Source: Henricia sp. BOLD:AAB3569 (Eukaryota; Echinodermata; Asteroidea; Spinulosida; Echinasteridae). Taken from it: a stretch of DNA of 64,000 nt. The position numbers and the translations under genes are program-made. This document shows positions 1 to 34,300 of the stretch, piece after piece. The number at the start of each line of letters is the position of its first letter. Position 1 is the stretch's first letter. The DNA lies in the NCBI GenBank assembly GCA_037783545.1, contig JBBELK010000298.1, forward strand, positions 4,154,001-4,218,000, read 5' to 3'. Under the pieces are notes generated by a model. The model saw only the letters and a list, made by a program, of their open reading frames with translations, searched no databases and was not told the DNA's origin.

Positions 1-760
1 ATTTTTCTGATTACGAAACTAAAACTCCTGCGCTTCTAGGCCGCATATTTCCGAGGATATCGTCAAAAATCCACCGATTATTTGTAAACTAATTTTCCAG
101 TATCAACGTTTATCCGCTGAAAGCATAGGGCCTACTCGATAGTTTTGTTCAATTTTTACTGGAAATTGCGAATGTTTTCGGGTTTTTGGGACATGGGAGG
201 TGTGTATGGGAGTTACTTGATAATATTGGTAAGTTACATCGAAAACTATTTTCCAGAAACTCTGGTCACGCTCCTTTAAGAATGTTTTTAACTTTTATGA
301 AAAAGGACCCAGGTCAAGCACCACAGATGCCGACTCTTGAGTCATTTCTACATTTATTGTTTGGATCTTCTCACGCATAGATCATACTTTGCAACACTCC
401 GAGTCAACCGCCCCTGTGTGAATATAACATTTCCAGAACATGTTTACACGTCCTTCTGTATCAGTTGGTTTAGAGGATAGGGCATGCTTGCCATGTTGGC
501 CTCGGAACTTTTCTTGAGGAGGCATCGGGCCAACTCAGCAGGGTATAAGGCCTGCAATTTCATGAAAGGGAAACTGCAGGCCTTGACATCAACCGAGGCC
601 ACCAAGGCCAAAGACTTGGGTGGGTGAAATCTTGGGGAACAACTTTGGGGAAAGCTCAGGGACAATTTCCTAGGCGGTTCATCTTTGCGATGCTGGAGAA
701 TTATCTGGACAGCAGACATTTTCTGATTCAGTATTCGTTTTGACACGATTGAACATTCAG
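1..760. other. PRPF8 intron (no exon recognised)
   Basis: I recognise no coding exon here. The first PRPF8 exon in the window opens at 761 after a TTCAG acceptor, so this stretch is most simply the 3' part of the preceding intron. A short hairpin lies at about 548-588 (AAGGCCTGCA against TGCAGGCCTT). The open frames at 186-380 (+) and 444-746 (-) match no family I know. Confidence 0.6.
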
Positions 761-20456
<19,696 letters not shown>

Positions 20457-21046
20457 AGAATGCACATCGAAACACTGGGTTTGAAGCTAGGATATTTAGA
20501 CCAGCTTACGGATCATTATAATTGTAGCTTCTTGGAAGAGAGAAATCATGTTGTGGGTAGCGATACGGAAGGCATGTGATGTTGAGAACCTTAAGCAAAA
20601 TGTGTGGGTTATGTGCTGTGCAAATTGGGCTTAGATGTCCAGGAAATTGCCAAGATGGTACATTTTGGGGGTTAAAATGCAGTAATTGTTTGTTTTTAAT
20701 GCAGAAAGGTTTTTTTTTTGGTCAGTATTTTCAGTCTGGAATCGCAAAAAAGGTGTAAAAGTTTGTTCGTGTTAAGTCTGGTGTTATCATTAGATTTCAA
20801 TAATATAGAGTAATCAGGCGGTACAGGATTGATTGCCCAAACTTAACAAAACAATAGAGAAACAGGTGTCTGGCTGCATTGAAAATTGTGTGCACAGAGC
20901 ATTGTTAAAAACAAGCACACAAGTTTAAAGTAATTCCTCTGTATATATATTTCTGTGATCTCGTAGCCAAGGAATTTACAGGCTAAAAAAAAATGTTTTT
21001 AATGTATTTTCATGGTTGAATTCTGATTTATACATAGTACAGTTAC

Positions 21047-21314
21047 ACCCGTTTCATACTGGAGCACCAAAGTCGCGCCGAACTAAATTATCCCAAAAAT
21101 TTGAATTAAGCAATTTGGAGCGACTTGGTTTGCCAAAAGTCGAAAGACCGACTGTTCTAGTCGGTCAGAACGACTGAAGAGCGACTTGGTTTCAGACGTC
21201 GATCTTTAGTGTGCGCACTGTTCGCAATAAGAGCGCCGGTCTGAAACCAAATTTTAATTGAACAAAAATACAATTAGTTTGGTGCGACTCTGGTGCGCCT
21301 GGATGAAACGGGTT
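21047..21314. repeat. Foldback with ACCCGTTTCAT ends
   Basis: ACCCGTTTCATACTGGAGCA at the left is inverted as GCGCCTGGATGAAACGGGTT at the right, with further pairing inward (AAAGTCGCGCCGAACTAA against TTAGTTTGGTGCGACT). It lies in the presumed PRPF8 3' UTR. Confidence 0.75.
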
Positions 21315-21408
21315 TAAGACTTCAATAGATTTTCTCAGAAGAGAAATTAAGGACAAACGTTTGCATTAAGAAATGCCCTTAAAATATTGCAGCTATTATC
21401 CTTTCGGC

Positions 21409-21925
21409 AAAGATCATGTGTTGTATCTGTTCTTTGTAAAGTAATATCTGAAGCTCTGCTCACCAAGGCAGCCAGTATATTATTCCGATTTTTGAATGTG
21501 TGCCATGGAATAGAGGCTTGCTTCGTCCTGACTCTGGGTTGGCCTGGTATTTGGCTACCTCCAGGAAGAAGCCCACCCCATTTGGGAAATATCGCTTCGC
21601 GGAATTTTGGTTAAGATCATGTGTAGTGTATTTTCTTTTCAAAGTACTTGTAATATTATTCGGATTTTTGGATGTGTGCCCGTGGAATAGAGGCTTGACT
21701 CTTCCTAGTTATGGGTTGCATGGTATTGCACTTCCTCCAGGAAGAGGCCCACTCCGAGTGGGGAATATCGCTTCTCCTAATATTCGGCTAAGATAATTTT
21801 TTGTGTAGTGTATGTTCTTTTTTTTAAAGTACATTTAATATCTGAAACACTGCTCACAAAGGCAGCCAGTATATTATTCAGATTTTTGGATGTGTGCCAT
21901 GGAATAAAGGCTTGCCTTGTTTTGG
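21409..21925 (+). repeat. Three-copy tandem repeat of about 180-200 bp
   Basis: The copies start near 21409, 21613 and 21791. Each has AAGAT(C/A)AT..TGTGTAGTGTAT, ATTATTC(C/G/A)GATTTTTG, ATGTGTGCC.TGGAATA(G/A)AGG and, in the first two, CCTCCAGGAAGA(A/G)GCCCAC. Only the third copy reads GGAATAAAGG, which creates the AATAAA signal. Confidence 0.8.
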
Positions 21926-22342
21926 CTATTCCTAATTGAACAAAAAACAGTTTTTGATGCAAACTTGTACATAATGAGAAAGTAGTTGTGTAATTAAGGG
22001 ACAGCTTCAGATATGTTTTCTGGCATTCCATGCTTCATTGATTTTGTTGTAGTTGTAACTTGCAACCCTGTTTAGTTCAGGCCAAAGGCTCACAAATTGA
22101 ATCGGTCCACGAATTTGTTTTCCTTTAGTGTTGATATGCGTGAAGTGTGAATGTTTTCTTCACAAAACTACATGTATATCATTTAATTGCATTAATTTGT
22201 TTCTACTCGATTTTGTTTGTGAAGCAACTTTGTAAAATATTTCCTAGGTTTGTTTCTGTTACGGATTAAATTGCCTGCTTATATAATCTTGCTTCCATTT
22301 TGTATTGTTTGTCTTGACTAAGAAAATATGAAAATTGATTAA

Positions 22343-25300
22343 CATTTCCTTAAAAATTGCAGGAAATGTTGCTTAGAACCAATAGATGATATATCACTTG
22401 AATTTGACCTTAACTGCTCATCCATGGAATAAAATATGAAATTTAAAAAAAATTCAGAATTTGAGGGGAAATATGGAATCTTTGGCAAACATTTTAATTT
22501 TTCTTAATTAGCTTGTAAAACTGATGAAATGGGTTTCAAACACGCTAAGGAACCATTTCTAAGACATTTTTTAAAGTCATTTTTCGGCCAATTTTGAGAG
22601 AAATTGCTGATTTTGTAAATTTGTCAAAAATTTTATGATTCAGAATTTTCCTTAAAATTGCAGGAAATGTTGCTTAGAACTCATAGATGATATATTACTT
22701 GAATTTGACCTTGACTGCTCATCCATGGAATAAAATATGAAATTTTAAAACATTCCAAATTTGAGGGGAAATATGGAATCTTTGGCAAAAATTTTCATTT
22801 TTCTTAAAATTAGCTTGTAAAACTGATGAAATGGGTTTCAAACACGCTAAGGAACCATTTCTAAGACCTTTTCAAAAAAGTCATTTTTCGGCCAATTTTG
22901 AGAGAAATTGCTGGACTAACCCCTTGTGATTTTGTAAATTTGTCCAAAATTTTATGATTCAGAATTTTCCTTAAAATTGCAGGAAATGTTGCTTAGAACT
23001 CATAGATGATATATTACTTGAATTTGACCTTGACTGCTCATCCATGGAATAGAATATGAAATTTAAAATAATTCAGAATTTGAGGGGAATTATGGAATCT
23101 TTGGCAAAAAATTTCATTTTTCTTAAAATTAGCTTGTAAAACTGATGAAATGGGTTTCAAACACGCTAAGGAACCATTTCTAAGACATTTTCAAAAAAGT
23201 CATTTTTCGGCCAATTTTGAGAGAAATTGATTTTTGCCCTTGTGATTTTGTAAATTTGTCCAAAATTTTATCATTCAGAATTTTCCTTAAAATTGCAGGA
23301 AATGTTGCTTAGAACTCATAGATGATATATTACTTGAATTTGACCTTGACTGCTCATCCATGGAATAAAATATGAAATTTAAAAAAATTCCGAATTTGAG
23401 GGGAAATATGGAATCTTTGGCAAAAATTTTAATTTTTCGTAAAATTAGCTTGTAAAACTGATGAAATGGGTTTCAAACACGCTAAAGAACCATTTCTAAG
23501 ACATTTTTTAAAAAGTCATTTTTCGGCCAATTTTGAGAGAAATTGCTGGACTAACCCCTTGTGATTTTGTAAATTTGTCCAAAATTTTATGATTCAGAAT
23601 TTTCCTTAAATTTGCAGGAAATGTTGCTTAGAACTCATAGATGATATATTACTTGAATTAGACCTTGACTGCTCATCCATGGAATAAAATATGAAATTTA
23701 AAAAAATTCCGAATTTGAGGGGAAATATGGAATCTTTGGCAAAAATTTTAATTTTTCGTAAAATTAGCTTGTAAAATTGATGAAATGGGTTTCAAACACG
23801 CTAAGGAACCATTTCTAAGACATTTTTTAAAAAGTCATTTTTCGGCCAATTTTGAGAGAAATTGCTGGATTAACCCCTTGTGATTTTGTAAATTTGTCCA
23901 AAATTTTATGATTCAGAATTTTCCTTAAAATTGCAGGAAATGTTGCTTAGAACTCATAGATGATATATTACTTGAATTTGACCTTGACTGCTCATCCATG
24001 GAATAAAATATGAAATTTAAAAAAATTCAAAATTGGAGGGGAAATATGGAATCTTTGGCAAAAATTTTAATTTTTCTTAAAATTAGCTTGTAAAACTGAT
24101 GAAATGGGTTTCAAACACGCTAAGGAACCATTTCTAAGACATTTTTTAAAAAGTCATTTTTCGGCCAATTTTGAGAGAAATTGCTGGACTAACCCCTTGT
24201 GATTTTGTAAATTTGTCCAAAATTTTATGATTCAGAATTTTCCTTAAATTTGCAGGAAATGTTGCTTAGAACTCATAGATTATATTACTTGAATTTGACC
24301 TTGACTGCTCATCCATGGAATAAAATTTGAAATTTAAAAAAATTCAGAATTTGAGGGGAAATATGGAATCTTTGGCAAAAATTTAAATTTTTCTTAAAAT
24401 TAGCTTGTAAAACTGATGAAATGGGTTTCAAACACGCTAAGGAACCATTTCTAAGACATTTTCAAAAAAGTCATTTTTCGGCCAATTTTGAGAGAAATTG
24501 CTGGATTAACCCCTTGTGATTTTGTAAATTTGTCCAAAATTTTATGATTCAGAATTTTCCTTAAAATTGCAGGAAATGTTGCTTAGAACTCATAGATGAT
24601 ATATTACTTGAATTTGACCTTGACTGCTCATCCATGGAATAAAATTTGAAATTTAAAAAAATTCAGAATTTGAGGGGAAATATGGAATCTTTGGCAAAAA
24701 TTTTCATTTTTCTTAAAATTAGCGTGTAAAACTGATGAAATGGGTTTCAAACACGCTAAGGAACCATTTCTAAGACATTTTCAAAAAAGTCATTTTTCGG
24801 CCAATTTTGAGAGAAATTGCTGGACTAACCCCTTGTGATTTTGTAAATTTGTCAAAAATTTTATGATTTAGAATTTTCCTTAAAATTGCAGGAAATGTTG
24901 CTTAGAACTCATAGATGAATATATTACTTGAATTTGACCTTGACTGCTCATCCATGGAATAAAATATGAAATTTAAAAAAATTCAGAATTTGAGGGGAAA
25001 TATGGAATCTGCAAAAAAAATTCATTTTTCTTAAAATTAGCTTGTAAAACTGATGAAATGGGTTTCAAACACGCTAATGAACCATTTCTAATACATTTTT
25101 TAAAAAGTCATTTTTCGGCCAATTTTGAGAGAAATTGCTGGACTAACCCCTTGTGATTTTGTAAATTTGTCAAAAATTTTATGATTCAGAATTTTCCTTA
25201 AAATTGCAGGAAATGTTGCTTAGAACTCATAGATGATATATTACTTGAATTTGACCTTGACTGCTCATCCATGGAATAAAATATGAAATTTAAAAAAAAT

Positions 25301-28300
25301 CAGAATTTGAGGGGAAATATGGAATCTTTGGCAAAAAAAATTCATTTTTCTTAAAATTAGCTTGTAAAACTGATGAAATGGGTTTCAAACACGCTAATGA
25401 ACCATTTCTAATACATTTTCAAAAAAGTCATTTTTCGGCCAATTTTGAGAGAAATTGCTGGACTAACCCCTTGTGATTTTGTAAATTTGTCAAAAATTTT
25501 ATGATTCAGAATTTTCCTTAAAATTGCAGGAAATGTTGCTTAGAACTCATAGATGATATATTACTTGAATTTGACCTTGACTGCTCATCCATGGAATAAA
25601 ATATGAAATTTAAAAAAAATCAGAATTTGAGGGGAAATATGGAATCTTTGGCAAAAATTTTCATTTTTCTTAAAATTAGCGTGTAAAACTGATGAAATGG
25701 GTTTCAAACACGCTAAGGAACCATTTCTAAGACATTTTCAAAAAAGTCATTTTTCGGCCAATTTTGAGAGAAATTGCTGGACTAACCCCTTGTGATTTTG
25801 TAAATTTGTCAAAAATTTTATGATTTAGAATTTTCCTTAAAATTGCAGGAAATGTTGCTTAGAACTCATAGATGAATATATTACTTGAATTTGACCTTGA
25901 CTGCTCATCCATGGAATAAAATATGAAATTTAAAAAAATTCAGAATTTGAGGGGAAATATGGAATCTGCAAAAAAAATTCATTTTTCTTAAAATTAGCTT
26001 GTAAAACTGATGAAATGGGTTTCAAACACGCTAATGAACCATTTCTAATACATTTTTTAAAAAGTCATTTTTCGGCCAATTTTGAGAGAAATTGCTGGAC
26101 TAACCCCTTGTGATTTTGTAAATTTGTCAAAAATTTTATGATTCAGAATTTTCCTTAAAATTGCAGGAAATGTTGCTTAGAACTCATAGATGATATATTA
26201 CTTGAATTTGACCTTGACTGCTCATCCATGGAATAAAATATGAAATTTAAAAAAAATCAGAATTTGAGGGGAAATATGGAATCTTTGGCAAAAATTTTCA
26301 TTTTTCTTAAAATTAGCTTGTAAAACTGATGAAATGGGTTTCAAACACGCTAAGGAACCATTTCTAAGACATTTTCAAAAAAGTCATTTTTCGGCCAATT
26401 TTGAGAGAAATTGCTGGACTAACCCCTTGTGATTTTGTAAATTTGTCCAAAATTTTATCATTCAGAATTTTCCTTAAAATTGCAGGAAATGTTGCTTAGA
26501 ACTCATAGATGATATATTACTTGAATTTGACCTTGACTGCTCATCCATGGAATAAAATTTGAAATTTAAAAAAATTCAGAATTTGAGGGGAAATATGGAA
26601 TCTTTGGCAAAAATTTTCATTTTTCTTAAAATTAGCTTGTAAAACTGATGAAATGGGTTTCAAACACGCTAAGGAACCATTTCTAAGACATTTTCAAAAA
26701 AGTCATTTTTCGGCCAATTTTGAGAGAAATTGCTGGACTAACCCCTTGTGATTTTGTAAATTTGTCAAAAATTTTATGATTCAGAATTTTCCTTAAAATT
26801 GCAGGAAATGTTGCTTAGAACTCATAGATGATATATTACTTGAATTTGACCTTGACTGCTCATCCATGGAATAAAATATGAAATTTTAAAACATTCCAAA
26901 TTTGAGGGGAAATATGGAATCTTTGGCAAAAATTTTCATTTTTCTTAAAATTAGCTTGTAAAACTGATGAAATGGGTTTCAAACACGCTAAGGAACCATT
27001 TCTAAGACCTTTTCAAAAAAGTCATTTTTCGGCCAATTTTGAGAGAAATTGCTGGACTAACCCCTTGTGATTTTGTAAATTTGTCCAAAATTTTATGATT
27101 TAGAATTTTCCTTAAATTTGCAGGAAATGTTGCTTAGAACTCATAGATGATATATTACTTGAATTTGACCTTGACTGCTCATCCATGGAATAAAATTTGA
27201 AATTTAAAAAAATTCAGAATTTGAGGGGAAATATGGAATCTTTGGCAAAAATTTTAATTGAAAATGGGTTTCAAACACGCTAAGGAACCATTTCTAAGAC
27301 ATTTTTTAAAAAGTCATTTTTCGGCCAATTTTGAGAGAAATTGCTGGATTAACCCCTTGTGATTTTGTAAATTTGTCCAAAATTTTATGATTCAGAATTT
27401 TCCTTAAAATTGCAGGAAATGTTGCTTAGAACTCATAGATGATATATTACTTGAATTTGACCTTGACTGCTCATCCATGGAATAAAATATGAAATTTAAA
27501 AAAATTCAGAATTTGAGGGGAAATATGGAATCTTTGGCAAAAATTTTAATTTTTTCTTAAAATTAGCTTGTAAAACTGATGAAATGGGTTTCAAACACGC
27601 TAAGGAACCATTTCTAAGACATTTTTTAAAAAGTCATTTTTCGGCCAATTTTGAGAGAAATTGCTGGATTAACCCCTTGTGATTTTGTAAATTTGTCCAA
27701 AATTTTATGATTCAGAATTTTCCTTAAAATTGCAGGAAATGTTGCTTAGAACTCATAGATGATATATTACTTGAATTTGACCTTGACTGCTCATCCATGG
27801 AATAAAATATGAAATTTAAAAAAATTCAAAATTTGAGGGGAAATATGGAATCTTTGGCAAAAATTTTAATTTTTCTTAAAATTAGCTTGTAAAACTGATG
27901 AAATGGGTTTCAAACACGCTAAGGAACCATTTCTAAGACATTTTTTAAAAAGTCATTTTTCGGCCAATTTTAAGAGAAATTGCTGGACTAACCCCTTGTG
28001 ATTTTGTAAATTTGTCCAAAATTTTCCTTAAATTTGCAGGAAATGTTGCTTAGAACTCATAGATGATATATTACTTGAATTTGACCTTGACTGCTCATCC
28101 ATGGAATAAAATATGAAATTTTAAAACATTCCAAATTTGAGGGGAAATATGGAATCTTTGGCAAAAATTTTAATTTTTTCTTAAAATTAGCTTGTAAAAC
28201 TGATGAAATGGGTTTCAAACACGCTAAGGAACCATTTCTAAGACATTTTTTAAAAAGTCATTTTTCGGCCAATTTTGAGAGAAATTGCTGGATTAACCCC

Positions 28301-31300
28301 TTGTGATTTTGTAAATTTGTCCAAAATTTTATGATTCAGAATTTTCCTTAAAATTGCAGGAAATGTTGCTTAGAACTCATAGATGATATATTACTTGAAT
28401 TTGACCTTGACTGCTCATCCATGGAATAAAATTTGAAATTTAAAAAAATTCAGAATTTGAGGGGAAATATGGAATCTTTGGCAAAAATTTTCATTTTTCT
28501 TAAAATTAGCTTGTAAAACTGATGAAATGGGTTTCAAACACGCTAAGGAACCATTTCTAAGACATTTTCAAAAAAGTAATTTTTCGGCCAATTTTGAGAG
28601 AAATTGCTGGACTAACCCCTTGTGATTTTGTAAATTTGTCCAAAATTTTATGATTCAGAATTTTCCTTAAAATTGCAGGAAATGTTGCTTAGAACTCATA
28701 GATGATATATTACTTGAATTTGACCTTGACTGCTCATCCATGGAATAAAATATGAAATTTAAAAAAATTCAGAATTTGAGGGGAAATATGGAATCTGCAA
28801 AAAAAATATATTTTTCTTAAAATTAGCTTGTAAAACTGATGAAATGGGTTTCAAACACGCTAAGGAACCATTTCTAAGACATTTTCAAAAAAGTCATTTT
28901 CGGCCAATTTTGAGAGAAATTGCTGGACTAACCCCTTGTGATTTTGTAAATTTGTCCAAAATTTTATGATTCAGAATTTTCCTTAAAATTGCAGGAAATA
29001 TTGCTTAGAACTCATAGATGATATATTACTTGAATTTGACCTTGACTGCTCATCCATGGAATAAAATATGAAATTTAAAAAAATTCAGAATTTGAGGGGA
29101 AATATGGAATCTGCAAAAAAAATATATTTTTCTTAAAATTAGCTTGTAAAACTGATGAAATGGGTTTCAAACACGCTAAGGAACCATTTCTAATACATTT
29201 TTTAAAAAGTCATTTTTCGGCCAATTTTGAGAGAAATTGCTGGACTAACCCCTTGTGATTTTGTAAATTTGTCAAAAATTTTATGATTCAGAATTTTCCT
29301 TAAAATTGCAGGAAATGTTGCTTAGAACTCATAGATGATATATTACTTGAATTTGACCTTGACTGCTCATCCATGGAATAAAATATGAAATTTTAAAACA
29401 TTCCAAATTTGAGGGGAAATATGGAATCTTTGGCAAAAATTTTAATTTTTTCTTAAAATTAGCTTGTAAAACTGATGAAATGGGTTTCAAACACGCTAAG
29501 GAACCATTTCTAAGACATTTTTTAAAAAGTCATTTTTCGGCCAATTTTGAGAGAAATTGCTGGATTAACCCCTTGTGATTTTGTAAATTTGTCCAAATTT
29601 TATGATTCAGAATTTTCCTTAAAATTGCAGGAAATGTTGCTTAGAACTCATAGATGATATATTACTTGAATTTGACCTTGACTGCTCATCCATGGAATAA
29701 AATATGAAATTTAAAAAAATTCAAAATTTGAGGGGAAATATGGAATCTTTGGCAAAAATTTTAATTTTTCTTAAAATTAGCTTGTAAAACTGATGAAATG
29801 GGTTTCAAACACGCTAAGGAACCATTTCTAAGACATTTTTTAAAAAGTCATTTTTCGGCCAATTTTGAGAGAAATTGCTGGACTAACCCCTTGTGATTTT
29901 GTAAATTTGTCCAAAATTTTCCTTAAATTTGCAGGAAATGTTGCTTAGAACTCATAGATGATATATTACTTGAATTTGACCTTGACTGCTCATCCATGGA
30001 ATAAAATATGAAATTTTAAAACATTCCAAATTTGAGGGGAAATATGGAATCTTTGGCAAAAATTTTAATTTTTTCTTAAAATTAGCTTGTAAAACTGATG
30101 AAATGGGTTTCAAACACGCTAAGGAACCATTTCTAAGACATTTTTTAAAAAGTCATTTTTCGGCCAATTTTGAGAGAAATTGCTGGATTAACCCCTTGTG
30201 ATTTTGTAAATTTGTCCAAAATTTTATGATTCAGAATTTTCCTTAAAATTGCAGGAAATGTTGCTTAGAACTCATAGATGATATATTACTTGAATTTGAC
30301 CTTGACTGCTCATCCATGGAATAAAATTTGAAATTTAAAAAAATTCAGAATTTGAGGGGAAATATGGAATCTTTGGCAAAAATTTTCATTTTTCTTAAAA
30401 TTAGCTTGTAAAACTGATGAAATGGGTTTCAAACACGCTAAGGAACCATTTCTAAGACATTTTCAAAAAAGTAATTTTTCGGCCAATTTTGAGAGAAATT
30501 GCTGGACTAACCCCTTGTGATTTTGTAAATTTGTCCAAAATTTTATGATTCAGAATTTTCCTTAAAATTGCAGGAAATGTTGCTTAGAACTCATAGATGA
30601 TATATTACTTGAATTTGACCTTGACTGCTCATCCATGGAATAAAATATGAAATTTAAAAAAATTCAGAATTTGAGGGGAAATATGGAATCTGCAAAAAAA
30701 ATATATTTTTCTTAAAATTAGCTTGTAAAACTGATGAAATGGGTTTCAAACACGCTAAGGAACCATTTCTAAGACATTTTCAAAAAAGTCATTTTCGGCC
30801 AATTTTGAGAGAAATTGCTGGACTAACCCCTTGTGATTTTGTAAATTTGTCCAAAATTTTATGATTCAGAATTTTCCTTAAAATTGCAGGAAATATTGCT
30901 TAGAACTCATAGATGATATATTACTTGAATTTGACCTTGACTGCTCATCCATGGAATAAAATATGAAATTTAAAAAAATTCAGAATTTGAGGGGAAATAT
31001 GGAATCTGCAAAAAAAATATATTTTTCTTAAAATTAGCTTGTAAAACTGATGAAATGGGTTTCAAACACGCTAAGGAACCATTTCTAAGACATTTTCAAA
31101 AAAGTCATTTTTCGGCCAATTTTGAGAGAAATTGCTGGACTAACCCCTTGTGATTTTGTAAATTTGTCCAAAATTTTATGATTCAGAATTTTCCTTAAAA
31201 TTGCAGGAAATGTTGCTTAGAATTCATAGATGATATATTACTTGAATTTGACCTTGACTGCTCATCCATGGAATAAAATATGAAATTTTAAAACATTCCA

Positions 31301-34300
31301 AATTTGAGGGGAAATATGGAATCTTTTGCAAATATTTTTAATTTTTCCTAAAATTAGCTTGTAAAACTGATGAAATGGGTTTCAAACACGCTAAGGAACC
31401 ATTTCTAAGACATTTTCAAAAAAGTCATTTTCGGCCAATTTTGAGAGAAATTGCTGGACTAACCCCTTGTGATTTTGTAAATTTGTCCAAAATTTTATGA
31501 TTCAGAATTTTCCTTAAAATTGCAGGAAATATTGCTTAGAACTCATAGATGATATATTACTTGAATTTGACCTTGACTGCTCATCCATGGAATAAAATAT
31601 GAAATTTAAAAAAATTCAGAATTTGAGGGGAAATATGGAATCTTCCAAAAAAATATATTTTTCTTAAAATTAGCTTGTAAAACTGATGAAATGGGTTTCA
31701 AACACGCTAAGGAACCATTTCTAAGACATTTTCAAAAAAGTCATTTTCGGCCAATTTTGAGAGAAATTGCTGGACTAACCCCTTGTGATTTTGTAAATTT
31801 GTCCAAAATTTTATGATTTAGAATTTTCCTTAAAATTGCAGGAAATGTTGCTTAGAACTCATAGATGATATATTACTTGAATTTGACCTTGACTGCTCAT
31901 CCATGGAATAAAATATGAAATTTAAAAAAATTCAGAATTGGAGGGGAAATATGGAATCTTTGGCAAAAATTTTAATTTTTCTTAAAATTAGCTTGTAAAA
32001 CTGATGAAATGGGTTTCAAACACGCTAAGGAACCATTTCTAAGACATTTTCAAAAAAGTCATTTTCGGCCAATTTTGAGAGAAATTGCTGGACTAACCCC
32101 TTGTGATTTTGTAAATTTGTCCAAAATTTTATGATTCAGAATTTTCCTTAAAATTGCAGGAAATGTTGCTTAGAACTCATAGATGATATATTACTTGAAT
32201 TTGACCTTGACTGCTCATCCATGAAATAAAATATGAAATTAAAAAAAATTCAGAATTTGAGGGGAAATATGGAATCTTTGGCAAAATTTTTAATTTTTCT
32301 TAAAATTAGCTTGTAAAACTGATGAAATGGGTTTCAAACACGCTAAGGAACCATTTCTAAGACATTTTCAAAAAAGTCATTTTTCGGCCAATTTTGATAG
32401 AAATTGCTGGACTAACCCCTTGTGATTTTGTAAATTTGTCCAAAATTTTATGATTCAGAATTTTCCTTAAAATTGCAGGAAATGTTGCTTAGAATTCATA
32501 GATGATATATTACTTGAATTTGACCTTGACTGCTCATCCATGGAATAAAATATGAAATTTTAAAACATTCCAAATTTGAGGGGAAATATGGAATCTTTTG
32601 CAAATATTTTTAATTTTTCCTAAAATTAGCTTGTAAAACTGATGAAATGGGTTTCAAACACGCTAAGGAACCATTTCTAAGACATTTTCAAAAAAGTCAT
32701 TTTTCGGCCAATTTTGAGAGAAATTGCTGGACTAACCCCTTGTGATTTTGTAAATTTGTCTAAAATTTTATGATTCAGAATTTTCCTTAAAATTGCAGGA
32801 AATGTTGCTTAGAACTCATAGATGATATATTTCTTGAATTTGACCTTGACTGCTCATCCATGGAATAAAATATGAAATTTAAAAAAATTCAGAATTTGAG
32901 GGGAAATATGGAATCTTTGGCAAAAATTTTCATTTTTCTTAAAATTAGCTTGTAAAACTGATGAAATGGGTTCAAACACGCTAAGGAACCATTTCTAAGA
33001 CATTTTCAAAAAAGTAATTTTTCGGCCAATTTTGAGAGAAATTGCTGGACTAACCCCTTGTGATTTTGTAAATTTGTCCAAAATTTTATGATTCAGAATT
33101 TTCCTTAAAATTGCAGGAAATGTTGCTTAGAACTCATAGATGATATATTACTTGAATTTGACCTTGACTGCTCATCCATGGAATAAAATATGAAATTTAA
33201 AAAAATTCAAAATTGGAGGGGAAATATGGAATCTTTGGCAAAAATTTTAATTTTTCTTAAAATTAGCTTGTAAAACTGATGAAATGGGTTTCAAACACGC
33301 TAAGGAACCATTTCTAAGACATTTTTTAAAAAGTCATTTTTCGGCCAATTTTGAGAGAAATTGCTGGACTAACCCCTTGTGATTTTGTAAATTTGTCCAA
33401 AATTTTATGATTCAGAATTTTCCTTAAAATTGCAGGAAATGTTGCTTAGAACTCATAGATGATATATTACTTGAATTTGACCTTGACTGCTCATCCATGG
33501 AATAAAATATGAAATTTAAAAAAATTCAGAATTTGAGGGGAAATATGGAATCTGCAAAAAAAAAATATTTTTCTTAAAATTAGCTTGTAAAACTGATGAA
33601 ATGGGTTTCAAACACGCTAAGGAACCATTTCTAAGACATTTTCAAAAAAGTCATTTTCGGCCAATTTTGAGAGAAATTGCTGGACTAACCCCTTGTGATT
33701 TTGTAAATTTGTCCAAAATTTTATGATTCAGAATTTTCCTTAAAATTGCAGGAAATATTGCTTAGAACTCATAGATGATATATTACTTGAATTTGACCTT
33801 GACTGCTCATCCATGAAATAAAATATGAAATTAAAAAAAATTCAGAATTTGAGGGGAAATATGGAATCTTTGGCAAAAATTTTCATTTTTCTTAAAATTA
33901 GCTTGTAAAACTGATGAAATGGGTTTCAAACACGCTAAGGAACCATTTCTAAGACATTTTCAAAAAAGTAATTTTTCGGCCAATTTTGAGAGAAATTGCT
34001 GGACTAACCCCTTGTGATTTTGTAAATTTGTCCAAAATTTTATGATTCAGAATTTTCCTTAAAATTGCAGGAAATGTTGCTTAGAACTCATAGATGATAT
34101 ATTACTTGAATTTGACCTTGACTGCTCATCCATGGAATAAAATATGAAATTTAAAAAAATTCAGAATTTGAGGGGAAATATGGAATCTGCAAAAAAAATA
34201 TATTTTTCTTAAAATTAGCTTGTAAAACTGATGAAATGGGTTTCAAACACGCTAAGGAACCATTTCTAAGACATTTTCAAAAAAGTCATTTTTCGGCCAA

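Larger units (their letters stand above)
20457..22342 (+). other. PRPF8 3' UTR and flank
   Basis: No coding frame is recognised. The first canonical AATAAA I find after the stop is at 21903-21908, followed by a T/G-rich stretch (CTTGCCTTGTTTTGG), so the 3' UTR could be about 1.45 kb. An ATTAAA occurs near 22264. The region also holds a foldback and a three-copy tandem repeat, listed separately. Confidence 0.55.
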
